Of a DNA stretch of 64,000 nt, positions 18,806 through 28,016 are shown one piece after another; position 1 is the first letter of the stretch, and every line of letters begins with the position of its first letter. The position numbers were made by a program, and so were the translations under genes. The stretch comes from Myxococcales bacterium. GTDB lineage: Bacteria; Lernaellota; Lernaellaia; Lernaellales; Lernaellaceae. The notes beneath the pieces were generated by a model. It did not search any database. It saw nothing but the letters and a program-made list of their open reading frames with translations, and was not told where the DNA came from. The stretch lies in the NCBI GenBank assembly GCA_012517325.1, contig JAAYVF010000013.1, positions 1 through 64,000 on the forward strand. Direction: 5' to 3'.

Positions 18806-19378
18806 TCACCCCTGATTGAACTGGATCGCCACGTCGGCGCGATGCTCGGGGGCGATTTCCCACATTTTTCTTTCAGTGAAGTTGAAGGGCCGGGCGATCA
18901 GCATATCCGGGAATTGCTGGATGCGGATGTTTAACAGGTTGACCGATTCATTATAGAATTCCCGGCGATCGGCGATCTGGTCTTCCAACTGGCTGATGCG
19001 GCTCTGCAATTGCCGGAAGGAGGCGTCGGCCTTCAGGTTCGGGTAATTCTCGACCACGGCAAACAGCGACTTCAACGCCTGGCTGATCGCGTTTTCAGCG
19101 CGGATGACGTCGCCCGCGGCGCGCGCGTCGTTCAGCATCGACCGGGCCTTGATCACCGCCTCGAGCGTCTGCCGTTCGTGTTGCATGTACCCCTTGCAAA
19201 CCTCGATCAGCTTGGGCAATTCGTCGAACCGTTGCTTGAGCAACACGTCGATATTGCTCCAGGCCTTGTCGATATTGTTGCGCAAGCGCACCAGGCCGTT
19301 GTAAATCACGATGAAGTAGCCGATCGTCCCCAATACCAGCAACAAAACAACGGCCAGAATGACGGCACACCCGATCAT
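18806..19378 (-). CDS. lemA: LemA family protein
   Basis: A 190-aa protein with one N-terminal membrane helix and a helical-bundle body. Family features are 'YNGLVRLRNNIDKAWSNIDVLLKQRFDELPKLIEVCKGYMQHE', 'ENYPNLKADASFRQLQ' and 'ISQLEDQIADRREFYNESVN'. The ATG at 19378 follows AAAGGAGG at ideal spacing, so the longer frame to 19414 is rejected. It lies 77 bp downstream of the GIDE-domain membrane protein. This pairing recurs in many bacteria, although the role of LemA proteins remains unclear. Confidence 0.92.
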   Translation of the reverse strand: MIGCAVILAVVLLLVLGTIGYFIVIYNGLVRLRNNIDKAWSNIDVLLKQRFDELPKLIEVCKGYMQHERQTLEAVIKARSMLNDARAAGDVIRAENAISQALKSLFAVVENYPNLKADASFRQLQSRISQLEDQIADRREFYNESVNLLNIRIQQFPDMLIARPFNFTERKMWEIAPEHRADVAIQFNQG

Positions 19379-19455
19379 GAACAGCCTCCTTTGAGCGATG
19401 GCATGAGCCACCATCGCAAATGCCGTGGCCGTCGGTCAAGAGCGGCCCGGTCGCT

Positions 19456-21378
19456 TCAGCCCAATACCGCCAGCAATCCGATGGCCGTCAACAACCCGGC
19501 GCCGATGAAACACGCCGCGATCCAGAGGGTGATGTTCGTCGTCAGCTTTTCTTCCGTCGACTGCGAAATCACGAACGGCAATCCGCTAAGCGGCGGTTTC
19601 CCCACGATGACCTGTTCCGCCGAGGGCTTGGTTTGTTGATCGCCGGCCAGGGTCTCTGCCAACACCTCGCGTTCGACCTCCGCCCGGGCGGCCTCCCATT
19701 CGTCCTCGTCGATTCGCCCATCGCCGTTCAGGTCAAACTGTTTCCGGCGAACGGGATCCTGTTTCACCTGGCGCAAGCGTTCGAGCAGGCGCCGATGCAC
19801 CGGCTTGGCTTCTTCGCGGCGCGGCGTCGCGAAACCCAGCACGTAAATCAACGCCCCTTCCGGCAGGATTTCCTCGACGTAGCGCGTATCGTCTTCCAGC
19901 AGGATCGGTGACCCCCAAAGCGAGGTCAGTTGGCCTTGCACGTCGCGGACCTGATTGGTGCGGATCGTGGCGCCGGCGGGATTCACCTGGGCGCGACCGG
20001 ACTCGTCGCACAAATAAAACGGCACCGGACCGCTGGTCTGGGTGTTGGCCAACACCCAAGCTGATTGACTCCGATCGTAGCGGTTCTTCTTTTTGAATTT
20101 TTGCAGCCGGTAATACACGCAGGGCACCTGCGACAGCGGGGAGACGAGGTTGTAGGCGCGCTCGGCGCGGCCCTTGATTTCCACCATACCCATGGCGGCG
20201 GAACGGGTCCGGGAAGTCGGCGTATTATCAACCCAGCGCTTGAGCCGTAAATTGTGAAAACCGCCGTAAAAACAGGCGGCGCCCATCGTAAAAAAGAACA
20301 AACCGCGCCGGAGGCCCCAATACAACAGGATGCCGGTCGCCTTTTCGCCGATCACCGTCGCGATGAGCGGACCGAGGAACCAAAAAACGAAAACGACCGC
20401 CGGCAGGATCACTTCCCGGCGCCATAAATTTCCGGGCCAGGCTTTGGATTCGGTCAATAACGGCGGCGGCGGCAAGGGTTCCGGAGTTTCCTCGGCCGAC
20501 GGTTCAGCGGTTTGGCGATCGTCGGGCACGATCAATCCCGGCAAGCTATTTCCCGCGCCACCGGCGGGCGGCAACGGATAGCCCTGCTCGTAGAGTTGCC
20601 GCAAGTACCAACCGTATTTGGTGATCGCCCGCAAATTCTGCTCATCGGCATCCAGGGCGTCCGAATTTTCGAAACGGCACCCGGGAATCTGAAACAAGCC
20701 GAAGTCCATTTCGAGGAAAAAATTCCCGGCGTTTTCCCGAAACAGGTCGATCAGGCGGCCCATGTTTTGCCGCGCGCTGTTGGTCGCTCGTTCGCCCAGC
20801 GAGGCCGGATCGAACTTACCGGGGAAAAAGCGCCAGCCGACGATTCGCTCCGGCGAGGACCCGGTCGGTGAATCCGGCAATGGATACAGATCCAATACCG
20901 TTTCCGAATGGATCAACTCCTGGTATTTCTCTTCGCTGGAAAGGCGTACCGTCTTGCCGCCCAGCAAGGTCGATTTGCGAACGAGCGAACTTAAGAGTTC
21001 GCTTTCCAGGCTGGCCAGGACGGCCAGCACGGCGGTGCCTTTTACCAGTTCTCCCCGTTCACGTTGACCTTCGAATTCCACCCGGTCGTTCAGAATTGAA
21101 AAACGCCGGACCACCGCCAATTCGGGCGGTGGCACGGCGGGATCGACAACACACCAGGAATAGCCCAGTTCGGTAAGCGTGGACCCGATCGCCCGCATCT
21201 GACCCGGCTCGCCGCGCGCCAGGACCGCCAAACCGTCGCCATTCAAGGTCAAATGCAACTGGTAGGCATCCAAATGATGGCGGCCGGACAGGCGGGAAAC
21301 ATGATCCGCCAACGTCTCCGAGGAAAGACGCTGCTTTCGGACCAAGAGAAAACGCATCTCCGCCGTGGCCGAATTCAT
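19456..21378 (-). CDS. GIDE-domain membrane protein with an EF-hand
   Basis: A 640-aa protein with membrane helices near residues 323-343, 350-372 and 617-639. Between them, residues 390-515 match the GIDE domain ('LSQVPCVYYRLQKFKKKN', 'PFYLCDESGRAQVNPAGA', 'YVEEILPEGALIYVLG'), known from mitochondrial MUL1-type E3 ligases and from bacterial partners of LemA. Right after it, residues 549-560 form a canonical EF-hand loop (D-L-N-G-D-G-R-I-D-E-D-E), a calcium site I would not expect here. The N-terminal 300 residues are soluble and of no recognised family, possibly two copies of a small alpha/beta unit. It precedes lemA in the same direction. Confidence 0.85.
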   Translation of the reverse strand: MNSATAEMRFLLVRKQRLSSETLADHVSRLSGRHHLDAYQLHLTLNGDGLAVLARGEPGQMRAIGSTLTELGYSWCVVDPAVPPPELAVVRRFSILNDRVEFEGQRERGELVKGTAVLAVLASLESELLSSLVRKSTLLGGKTVRLSSEEKYQELIHSETVLDLYPLPDSPTGSSPERIVGWRFFPGKFDPASLGERATNSARQNMGRLIDLFRENAGNFFLEMDFGLFQIPGCRFENSDALDADEQNLRAITKYGWYLRQLYEQGYPLPPAGGAGNSLPGLIVPDDRQTAEPSAEETPEPLPPPPLLTESKAWPGNLWRREVILPAVVFVFWFLGPLIATVIGEKATGILLYWGLRRGLFFFTMGAACFYGGFHNLRLKRWVDNTPTSRTRSAAMGMVEIKGRAERAYNLVSPLSQVPCVYYRLQKFKKKNRYDRSQSAWVLANTQTSGPVPFYLCDESGRAQVNPAGATIRTNQVRDVQGQLTSLWGSPILLEDDTRYVEEILPEGALIYVLGFATPRREEAKPVHRRLLERLRQVKQDPVRRKQFDLNGDGRIDEDEWEAARAEVEREVLAETLAGDQQTKPSAEQVIVGKPPLSGLPFVISQSTEEKLTTNITLWIAACFIGAGLLTAIGLLAVLG

Positions 21379-21505
21379 CCGGGAGCCTCATCTGGGTAAA
21401 CCGCTACCCTAAGGTAACGGCCGGTAAATACTTTGTACAAGGGGGCGAACAAGGTTCCGGCGCGGCCGGAGAAAAGAACGCCGCTCGAAAAGCCGGCGGT
21501 CCGCG

Positions 21506-22768
21506 CTATTCGACCCAAATCGGCGCCGCGACCAGGAAGTCGCCGTCGGCTTCGTTGGCGCGCGCCACATAATAGGTCGGTGCGACGGCCGTGACGTCGA
21601 ACGTGTCGGTGCACAAGGTCGCGCCGGCGCAGTCGATCGTGCCGAGCAGGGCCATTCCCGGACCGTAGATTTCGATGTTGGTGAAGCCGTCGCCGCCGTC
21701 GGCATCATAGGCTTCGAGGTTCAGCGTCAGGTCGGTGACGCCCGACAGGATGGAACCCATCCAACAGGTATCGTCCGACCGCATTTTCACGTAGGCGTTT
21801 TGATCCGAACTGGCAAACGACCGGCGTTCCGTCATCGCCACATGCAAGTCGGTACGGGTCAGATCCGCCAGGAAGAAGCCGCTGCGATGGCCGTTTTTCG
21901 TGCCCCAATCGGCGTCGTGGTTGTCCTGGTTGTACATCGGCGAGATGTGCCAACCCGCGTCCAGCGCCTCGAAGAACAGATCCCAGGCCGGGTCGCTGTT
22001 GAACTCGAACAGGTTCATCTGCGGGTCTACATCCGCGAAATATTCGAAATCGTTCCAGTTTTGGTATGGTTCGTCACCCGGGTGGTTGAACTGGCCGATG
22101 GCCGATTCGCATTCAATGAGCGATTGATAGAAGTTGTGGAAATCGAGTTGCACGATCGGCATCAGGTAATCGCAGAAAAACACGTTGTTGTGGCCGGTCG
22201 ATTGAAAGAACGGCAGGCGAAAACCGGAGCCGTATTCGTACCCGCAACCGGCGATATAGGTTCCGTCCTGGTTGTATTCGTCAGCCGCTTCGTTGCAGTT
22301 CGCCCACCGATTGAACTTAGGTTCCCAGATGAAATAAAGCTGTTCGAGGTGGTCGGTCACGTACATGATGTCCAGACCGGCCGTGTCGCGCGCGTATAAA
22401 AACGCGTCGGCGGGCATCTCTTCACCGTCCGAATTGGAGGTGTGGGAATGCAGGTTGCCCCAATATGGATCGTAATCGCCTTCGATGCAGCCTAAAACCG
22501 GAGTGGAATCGTCGTCATTGTCGTCGTCGTTGTCGTCATTGTCATCGTCATCATCGTCGTCGTCATCCGAGCCTGTATCGTTATCGTCATTGTCATTGTC
22601 GTCGTTGTCGTTATCGTCGTTGTCGTCGTTGTCATCATCGAGGGTGGTATCGTCGTCGGCGGCGCCGGAGTCGTCGTCATCGTCATCGCCGTTGCCGCAA
22701 CCCAAGGTCGCCAACGAGAACGAGAATAAAATCGCCAACCCGTAGAAAAGCAACATTTTTTTGTTCAT
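21506..22768 (-). CDS. PHP-domain lipoprotein with long Asp/Asn linker
   Basis: A 420-aa exported protein. A signal peptide ends in LATLGC, with C24 as the likely lipidated cysteine. Residues 28-87 are an Asp/Asn-rich linker. Residues 100-330 resemble PHP/CehA-type metallohydrolases: 'NLHSHTSNSDG' with H107 and H109, 'IMYVTDHLE' with D139-H140, 'GQFNHPGD' and 'NQDNHDADWG'. The last about 90 residues look like a beta-sandwich. Such enzymes hydrolyse phosphoesters or carbamates, so extracellular nutrient scavenging is plausible. The ATG at 22768 is preceded by AGGTGAG, and an upstream in-frame GTG (22777) lies inside that signal. Confidence 0.82.
   Translation of the reverse strand: MNKKMLLFYGLAILFSFSLATLGCGNGDDDDDDSGAADDDTTLDDDNDDNDDNDNDDNDNDDNDTGSDDDDDDDDDNDDNDDDNDDDSTPVLGCIEGDYDPYWGNLHSHTSNSDGEEMPADAFLYARDTAGLDIMYVTDHLEQLYFIWEPKFNRWANCNEAADEYNQDGTYIAGCGYEYGSGFRLPFFQSTGHNNVFFCDYLMPIVQLDFHNFYQSLIECESAIGQFNHPGDEPYQNWNDFEYFADVDPQMNLFEFNSDPAWDLFFEALDAGWHISPMYNQDNHDADWGTKNGHRSGFFLADLTRTDLHVAMTERRSFASSDQNAYVKMRSDDTCWMGSILSGVTDLTLNLEAYDADGGDGFTNIEIYGPGMALLGTIDCAGATLCTDTFDVTAVAPTYYVARANEADGDFLVAAPIWVE
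22508..22687 (-). repeat. Asp/Asn codon repeat (lipoprotein linker)
   Basis: Sixty consecutive codons are almost only GAC/GAT and AAC/AAT, read on the minus strand in frame with the PHP lipoprotein. On the plus strand the tract looks like an irregular GTC/GTT/ATC microsatellite. The mix of synonymous codons suggests selection on the protein sequence, not simple slippage alone. Confidence 0.85.
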
Positions 22769-22955
22769 TTCTCTCACCTGCTTTTAATTGTATCCGTACC
22801 GAATTTTTAGTCCTTCCCCGGCGGTTTGGCAACACTTCTCTTGCGTCTCGACAACGACCGATTAACGAAATTATAATACCTTTCGGTTGACGGTTTTTAT
22901 TTGCCGGATTGAGATAAAAGAATTATTATTAAAATATATTCCAAAAGGATCGGGC

Positions 22956-25661
22956 GTGAACTCCAATACCTTGCAATTGCCGTTTGATCGCGATTTTTTC
23001 GATCAAGTGAACGATGCGATCATCGTCACCGACGCGGCTTTTCGCATTGTTTTCTGGAACAAGGCCATGGAGCGGATCTTCGGCATTTCCCGCGCCGACG
23101 CCGAAGGCCGGTCGGCCCAGGAATTATTGCGTTCCCTGAATCCGACTCAGCCGCCACCGCAAGTGGCGGACGCCATTGACCGAACCGGCTTTTGGCGCGG
23201 TCAAACCTCTTATTCGGTCCGTCAAGGCGAGCGTATCTGGATCGATTGGTCCGTGACTCGGCTGCCCCTGCCGGAAAGGAATCAGTTCGCGATTTTCGCG
23301 ATTGCCCGCGACATCACCGAGCAACGACAACTCGTCGACAATTATGCGACCGCCCGGGATCAATATCGGTTGCTGTTCAATGAAATGATGAACGGCTTTA
23401 TGCTGATGCAAGCCATCCAGAATGAGCAGGGGGAAATCGTCGATTTGTTGATGCTGGACGCGAATCCGCCGTTTTACAAGGCGATCTCGATCCCCCGGGA
23501 ACAATTCGTCGGCAAGACCATGTACGAGCTGATCGGCGACCGCGCCGTTCTCTGGATGCAGAAAGCCAATCTGGTTCGGCAAACCGGCAAACCCGAACGT
23601 TTCGAATACCATGCCGTGGTGTTCGGCAGTTACGTGGAAATCAATCTCTTCAGCCCCCAGGCCGATCAATTCGCCGCCATCGTCATGGACGTCACGGAAA
23701 AGCGACAGGCCTATATCGAACTGCAGAAAAACCAGACGTTTTTGTTGAACGTCATCAATCACCTGCCGTCGGCCATCTTCGTCAAGGACGCGCCGACCGG
23801 TCAATTCGTCCTGGTCAATCGCGCCAACGAAACCCTGATCGGCCGGCCGCGCCAGGAATTGATGGGCAAAACCGACTACGACTTCTTTTCGAGGGAACAA
23901 GCCGATTTTTTCCGGCAAAAAGACTGGGAAGCCTTTGAAAAAGGCGAAGCGATCGAAATCGTCGACGAGCCGATCGACAGCCTGACGTTGGGCCGCCGCT
24001 ACCTGCACACCATCAAGGTGCCGATCTTCGACGCCGAACACCGCCCCCAATTTATAATGGGAATCGCCGACGACATCACCGAACACAAGGCCATAGAAGA
24101 AGCGCTCCGGCAAAGCGAAACGCGTTATCGCACGCTGTTTCACAGCATGCCGGAAGCCGTGATCATGCTCTCGCGCGAGGGCCATATCCTCGACTGCAAC
24201 CTCGCCACTTCGCACATCACCAGACTGCCTCGCGAACACTTGATCGGCGCCCGCTTTCAGGATTTGGGGCTTTACCGGACCGAGGACCTGGACGCCATGC
24301 AGCATCTCCTGGCGACGATTCTGGCGGAGCGAAAAGGCCCGGCGTTGATCCTGGAAATCCGGACGCCGGACGGCGAGCGGCGCTGGGTCGAGCATCACAT
24401 CGTGCCGCTTTTAACCAACAACGAAGTCAAGGCTTATCAGGTTCTGGCGCGCGATATCACCGAAGCCAAAAAGGCCGAGGCCGAACGCGAACGGCTGCAA
24501 CAACAGTTCTTGCAATCGCAAAAGATGGAAGCGGTCGGCCGCCTGGCCGGTGGAGTGGCGCACGACTTCAACAACCTGCTGACCGGGATTCACGGTTATG
24601 CGGAAATCGCCTTGAAATCATTGCACGGCAGCGATCCGTTGCGCCTGGAAATCGAGGAAATCCAACGCGCCGCCGAGCGCGCCTCATTTCTGACGCAACA
24701 GTTGCTGGCTTTCAGTCGCAAGCAGATGATCAATCCGCAACCGCTCGACCTCAACGAATTGATCGGCCATTCCATCCGCATGCTCGAGCGCGTCATCGGC
24801 GAGGACGTGCGGCTGATTTTCGAACCCGGCGATCTGCAGGGTTCGGTCAAGGCCGACGCGCATCAACTCGATCAAATTTTAATCAACCTGGCCGTCAACG
24901 CCCGCGACGCCATGCCCAACGGCGGCCGGCTGACCATTGCGACCGCCCCGCTCACCCTGAGCGAAGAGGAATGCCACGCCAATCCCGAAGCCCGCCCCGG
25001 GCGCTTCATCTTGTTGACGGTACGGGACACCGGGACGGGAATGAGCCCTGAGGTGATGGAACACCTTTTCGAGCCCTTCTTCACCACGAAAAGCAAGGAC
25101 AAGGGCACGGGTCTGGGATTGGCGACAATCTACGGCATCGTCAAGCAAAACCAGGGCTGGATCCTGGTCGAATCGGCTCCCGGCGCCGGCACCGCGTTTC
25201 ATCTTTACTTTCCGTGGTCGCCGGAAACCCCGGCGCAGTTGACCGCCGAGCCGGTCAACGCCGCGCCGCACGGCTGGGAAACGATCCTGCTCGTCGAGGA
25301 CGAATCGCTGGTTCGCGGCCTGGCGAAAAAAGTGCTCACCCTTCATGGGTACCAAATTTTGGAGGCGGCGGACGGCGGCAGTGCCTATCTGCTGGCCAAA
25401 CAGCGCACGGATCCGATCCATCTTTTATTGACCGATGTCATCATGCCGGAGATGAACGGGCGCGATCTGTACCAGAATCTGCAGGACCTGAAACCGGAGA
25501 TGAAGGTGCTTTTCATGTCCGGTTATCCCGAGGACATGATCGGCGAACACGGCGTCCTGGATGAAAAAATCCCCTTTATCAACAAACCGTTTTCCCTCCA
25601 AAGCCTGGTCCGTAAGGTGCGGGATGTCCTGGACGGAACGGCGACGCCGCCGGCCGATTAA
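22956..25661 (+). CDS. Hybrid sensor histidine kinase (4 PAS, HisKA, HATPase, receiver)
   Basis: A 901-aa cytoplasmic kinase with no membrane segments. PAS domains lie near residues 8-125, 130-250, 258-378 and 385-505. The dimerisation/phosphoacceptor segment is 'GRLAGGVAHDFNNLL' with H536. The ATPase domain has 'LDQILINLAVNARDAMP', 'DTGTGM' and 'GTGLGLATIYGIV'. The receiver (from about 775) has the phosphoacceptor D827 in 'LLLTDVIMPEMNG'. The start is GTG at 22956, because AAGGA lies 6 bp upstream and the N-terminus then opens straight into PAS1. An upstream TTG would add 23 residues without a signal. No DNA-binding partner is adjacent. The architecture closely parallels the kinase at 31076-34480. 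Confidence 0.93.
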   Translation: MNSNTLQLPFDRDFFDQVNDAIIVTDAAFRIVFWNKAMERIFGISRADAEGRSAQELLRSLNPTQPPPQVADAIDRTGFWRGQTSYSVRQGERIWIDWSVTRLPLPERNQFAIFAIARDITEQRQLVDNYATARDQYRLLFNEMMNGFMLMQAIQNEQGEIVDLLMLDANPPFYKAISIPREQFVGKTMYELIGDRAVLWMQKANLVRQTGKPERFEYHAVVFGSYVEINLFSPQADQFAAIVMDVTEKRQAYIELQKNQTFLLNVINHLPSAIFVKDAPTGQFVLVNRANETLIGRPRQELMGKTDYDFFSREQADFFRQKDWEAFEKGEAIEIVDEPIDSLTLGRRYLHTIKVPIFDAEHRPQFIMGIADDITEHKAIEEALRQSETRYRTLFHSMPEAVIMLSREGHILDCNLATSHITRLPREHLIGARFQDLGLYRTEDLDAMQHLLATILAERKGPALILEIRTPDGERRWVEHHIVPLLTNNEVKAYQVLARDITEAKKAEAERERLQQQFLQSQKMEAVGRLAGGVAHDFNNLLTGIHGYAEIALKSLHGSDPLRLEIEEIQRAAERASFLTQQLLAFSRKQMINPQPLDLNELIGHSIRMLERVIGEDVRLIFEPGDLQGSVKADAHQLDQILINLAVNARDAMPNGGRLTIATAPLTLSEEECHANPEARPGRFILLTVRDTGTGMSPEVMEHLFEPFFTTKSKDKGTGLGLATIYGIVKQNQGWILVESAPGAGTAFHLYFPWSPETPAQLTAEPVNAAPHGWETILLVEDESLVRGLAKKVLTLHGYQILEAADGGSAYLLAKQRTDPIHLLLTDVIMPEMNGRDLYQNLQDLKPEMKVLFMSGYPEDMIGEHGVLDEKIPFINKPFSLQSLVRKVRDVLDGTATPPAD

Positions 25662-25671
25662 AAAACAATCT

Positions 25672-25700
25672 TTCACTCCGCCATTTGACGCCGCTATAAT
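25672..25700 (+). promoter_or_regulatory. Candidate promoter for a leaderless transcript
   Basis: TTCACT at 25672-25677, a 17-bp spacer, then a perfect TATAAT at 25695-25700. The ATG of the FGE-like gene starts at 25707, the expected transcription start, and there is no Shine-Dalgarno sequence. This predicts a leaderless mRNA. Confidence 0.45.
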
Positions 25701-25706
25701 GGACCG

Positions 25707-26615
25707 ATGTCAGCCGATACCAAAAAACCATCCGCACACGAAGCCGATCGCGGTGTTTGCTTTCCGCGCCTGGGAAGATGGCTGGCCGCGTTTTTTCTGC
25801 TCGCGTTTCCGGCCTGGATCTCATGCTCCGGCGACTCCCCGCCGGCCGTGAGCAAATCGGGCATCGAAATGGTCCCCCTCTCCGCGGGTCGCTTCCTGCG
25901 CGGCTCGCCACTCAATGAACCCCGGCGGCTATCCGATGAGGTCGAACAATGGGTCGTGATCGATCGGCCGTTCGCGATCGGGGCCACAGAAGTTACCCAG
26001 GAACAATGGCAAAAGTTGATGGGCGTCAATCCCAGCCGGTTTAAAGACGGCGGGCCGGCGTCTCCGGTTGAAAACATCACCTGGTTCGAAGCGGCCGAGT
26101 TTTGCAACCGCCTCTCCGTCGCCGACGGATTATCCCCGTGCTATCGACTGAAAAGAAACGGCGTCCTCTGGTCGGTTCGCTGCCGGGGATACCGCCTACC
26201 GACGGAAGCGGAATGGGAATACGCGGCGCGCGCCGGCACGACCACGCCTTTTGCCGCCGGTTCCTGCCTCGAGACGACACAAGCCAATTACCACGGCGGC
26301 TATCCGCTGCCTTCCTGTCCGGCCGGAGAAAACCGCGAACAAACCATGCCGGTGAAGAGTTTCAAGCCCAATCCGCTCGGCCTTTACGAAATGCACGGCA
26401 ACGTCGCGGAATGGATTTGGGATTGGTATGCGCCCTATCCGGGAAATATTACCCACGACCCCACGGGACCGCGGCTGACCACCCTGCGGCGCGGCGTTCG
26501 CGGCGGCAGTTGGTTCGATCCGGCGACGTTTTGCCGCGCAGCCTATCGGGGCAAAGCCGCCCCCGATGCCCGCAGTCCGCTGGTCGGCTTACGGGTGGCC
26601 CGTACCCTGCCCTGA
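25707..26615 (+). CDS. Lipoprotein with formylglycine-generating-enzyme (SUMF1) domain
   Basis: A 302-aa protein. A hydrophobic segment ends in FPAWISC with C40, a lipobox-like site. Residues 52-300 are an FGE-sulfatase domain: 'GIEMVPLSAGRFLRGSP', 'IGATEVTQEQWQKLM', 'PVENITWFEAAEFCNRLS', 'YRLPTEAEWEYAARAG', 'GLYEMHGNVAEWIWDWY' and 'RGVRGGSW'. In true FGE two copper-binding cysteines follow the GGSW/F step. Here only the second is present ('FDPATFC'), so sulfatase activation is unlikely and a structural or other role is more probable. The 3' end overlaps the convergent photolyase gene by 27 bp. Confidence 0.85.
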   Translation: MSADTKKPSAHEADRGVCFPRLGRWLAAFFLLAFPAWISCSGDSPPAVSKSGIEMVPLSAGRFLRGSPLNEPRRLSDEVEQWVVIDRPFAIGATEVTQEQWQKLMGVNPSRFKDGGPASPVENITWFEAAEFCNRLSVADGLSPCYRLKRNGVLWSVRCRGYRLPTEAEWEYAARAGTTTPFAAGSCLETTQANYHGGYPLPSCPAGENREQTMPVKSFKPNPLGLYEMHGNVAEWIWDWYAPYPGNITHDPTGPRLTTLRRGVRGGSWFDPATFCRAAYRGKAAPDARSPLVGLRVARTLP

Positions 26616-27992
26616 TTTCGCTGCCGCTCGCGAGAAGCGTTTCGCGATTTTCTCGACCTGGCGAACGTAGCCGTCGGCGTCGAATTTCCGGCGCAGTCCT
26701 TGGTCGTTCATGTAGCGAATTTTCCCGAAGACGGCCCGTTCGCCCCAGGCGCGGTCGTGCTTGCCGAAGCACCAGGCGATGCCGGCATAGCCGTTCGGAT
26801 CGCGGCCGTCCAATTCGTACTTATCGTTCAGCCAAACGGCGATCCGAAAGGCCTCCTCGGGCGTCGGCGTCCATTCGAGAATCTTCTTTCCCCAATACAT
26901 TCGCAGGTAGCCGGGCATCCGGCCGGTGAGAACCATTTCCCGTTGCGCGGCGTTCCAGTAGGGGTCGTGCGTCCGGGCCTGTTCCCAATCCTCCGGCGAG
27001 TAGTGATATTCGCGCGGATCGCTCCGGTGCTCGTGCAAGGTTCGGAGAGCCCAAGCGGGCAGACCGGCCAAATCGTCGTACCAGGGATTGAAGTGGGCAT
27101 GGTTCATCGCCAGTTCGCGGCGGACAATCAGCTCCTCGAGAAACGCTTCCCGGGCCGGGAGTTTTTTTCGCCGCACCCTCAATGCGATCGTCAGCGGCGA
27201 GATTTGCCCGAAATGCAAGTACGGACTGAGCCGCGAGGTGGCGTCACGGGTCGGATCGTTGCGCAGCCTTTCGTAGTCGTTCAATCGTCGTGCGGCGAAC
27301 CGCTCCAGCAATTCCAGAGCGCGGGAAGTGCCGCCGGGACAATCGGCGACCGGCGGCACGTCACGCGCCACCCGCAACCGCGACAAAATGCCGGCCGGAT
27401 CGAGCGGGAGTTCCTCGCCGGGCAGTTCCAGATGGATCGACGGGCAACGGACGGGCGTGGACGTCAACGGTTGCAGGAATTCCGGCAACAGCCGGTGGAT
27501 CTTCGGCCGCAGCGTATAGGCGCCGAACTCTTCTTTTCGACTGGCCAATTCCACCGGCACGACGACATCGCTTTCGACCTGAATCAACGGCCGGTTCAGT
27601 TTTTGCGCCAGATCCTGCCGCCAGGCCCGTTGGTGGCGCAGATAGCCGCAATCGGTGACGACCAGCGAAGCCTGGTCGGCCAGCAGGGGTACGACCCGAT
27701 TCGGCCGCCCCTGGCGAACGGTCAGGCGGATACCGCGTTCGGCCAGTCGGGATCGGGTTTCGAGCAACCCCTGTAAAAGAAAAACGTAATGCCGGAGATT
27801 GGCGCCCGGATAGTCGTCGACGAGCGCGAAACACACCACCAGCGGTTGCCGGCGTTCGTTGGCGGCGCGAACCGCGAATTCCAAGGCATGGTTGTCGAGC
27901 GCCCGCTGCGATTGTTGCATCCAATAAAGCACGTAGCGGCCGGCGGTCGGCGCCTGGCGATTGAGGGCTTGAATTCGGGCCGGGTGAATCAT
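26589..27992 (-). CDS. phr: Class II deoxyribodipyrimidine photolyase
   Basis: A 467-aa flavoenzyme that repairs cyclobutane pyrimidine dimers with light. The N-terminal alpha/beta domain has 'YVLYWMQQSQRALDNHALEFA', typical of class II enzymes. The C-terminal FAD domain contains 'LEELIVRRELAMNHAHFNP', 'THDPYWNAAQREMVLTGRMPGYLRMYWGKKILEW' in part, and 'DGRDPNGYAGIAWCFGKHDRAW'. The ATG at 27992 follows GGGGAG. The presence of a photolyase suggests that the organism meets sunlight at times. The gene end overlaps the FGE-like gene on the other strand. Confidence 0.95.
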   Translation of the reverse strand: MIHPARIQALNRQAPTAGRYVLYWMQQSQRALDNHALEFAVRAANERRQPLVVCFALVDDYPGANLRHYVFLLQGLLETRSRLAERGIRLTVRQGRPNRVVPLLADQASLVVTDCGYLRHQRAWRQDLAQKLNRPLIQVESDVVVPVELASRKEEFGAYTLRPKIHRLLPEFLQPLTSTPVRCPSIHLELPGEELPLDPAGILSRLRVARDVPPVADCPGGTSRALELLERFAARRLNDYERLRNDPTRDATSRLSPYLHFGQISPLTIALRVRRKKLPAREAFLEELIVRRELAMNHAHFNPWYDDLAGLPAWALRTLHEHRSDPREYHYSPEDWEQARTHDPYWNAAQREMVLTGRMPGYLRMYWGKKILEWTPTPEEAFRIAVWLNDKYELDGRDPNGYAGIAWCFGKHDRAWGERAVFGKIRYMNDQGLRRKFDADGYVRQVEKIAKRFSRAAAKSGQGTGHP

Positions 27993-28016
27993 GGCACTCC
28001 CCGCGGAACCGGCGAT

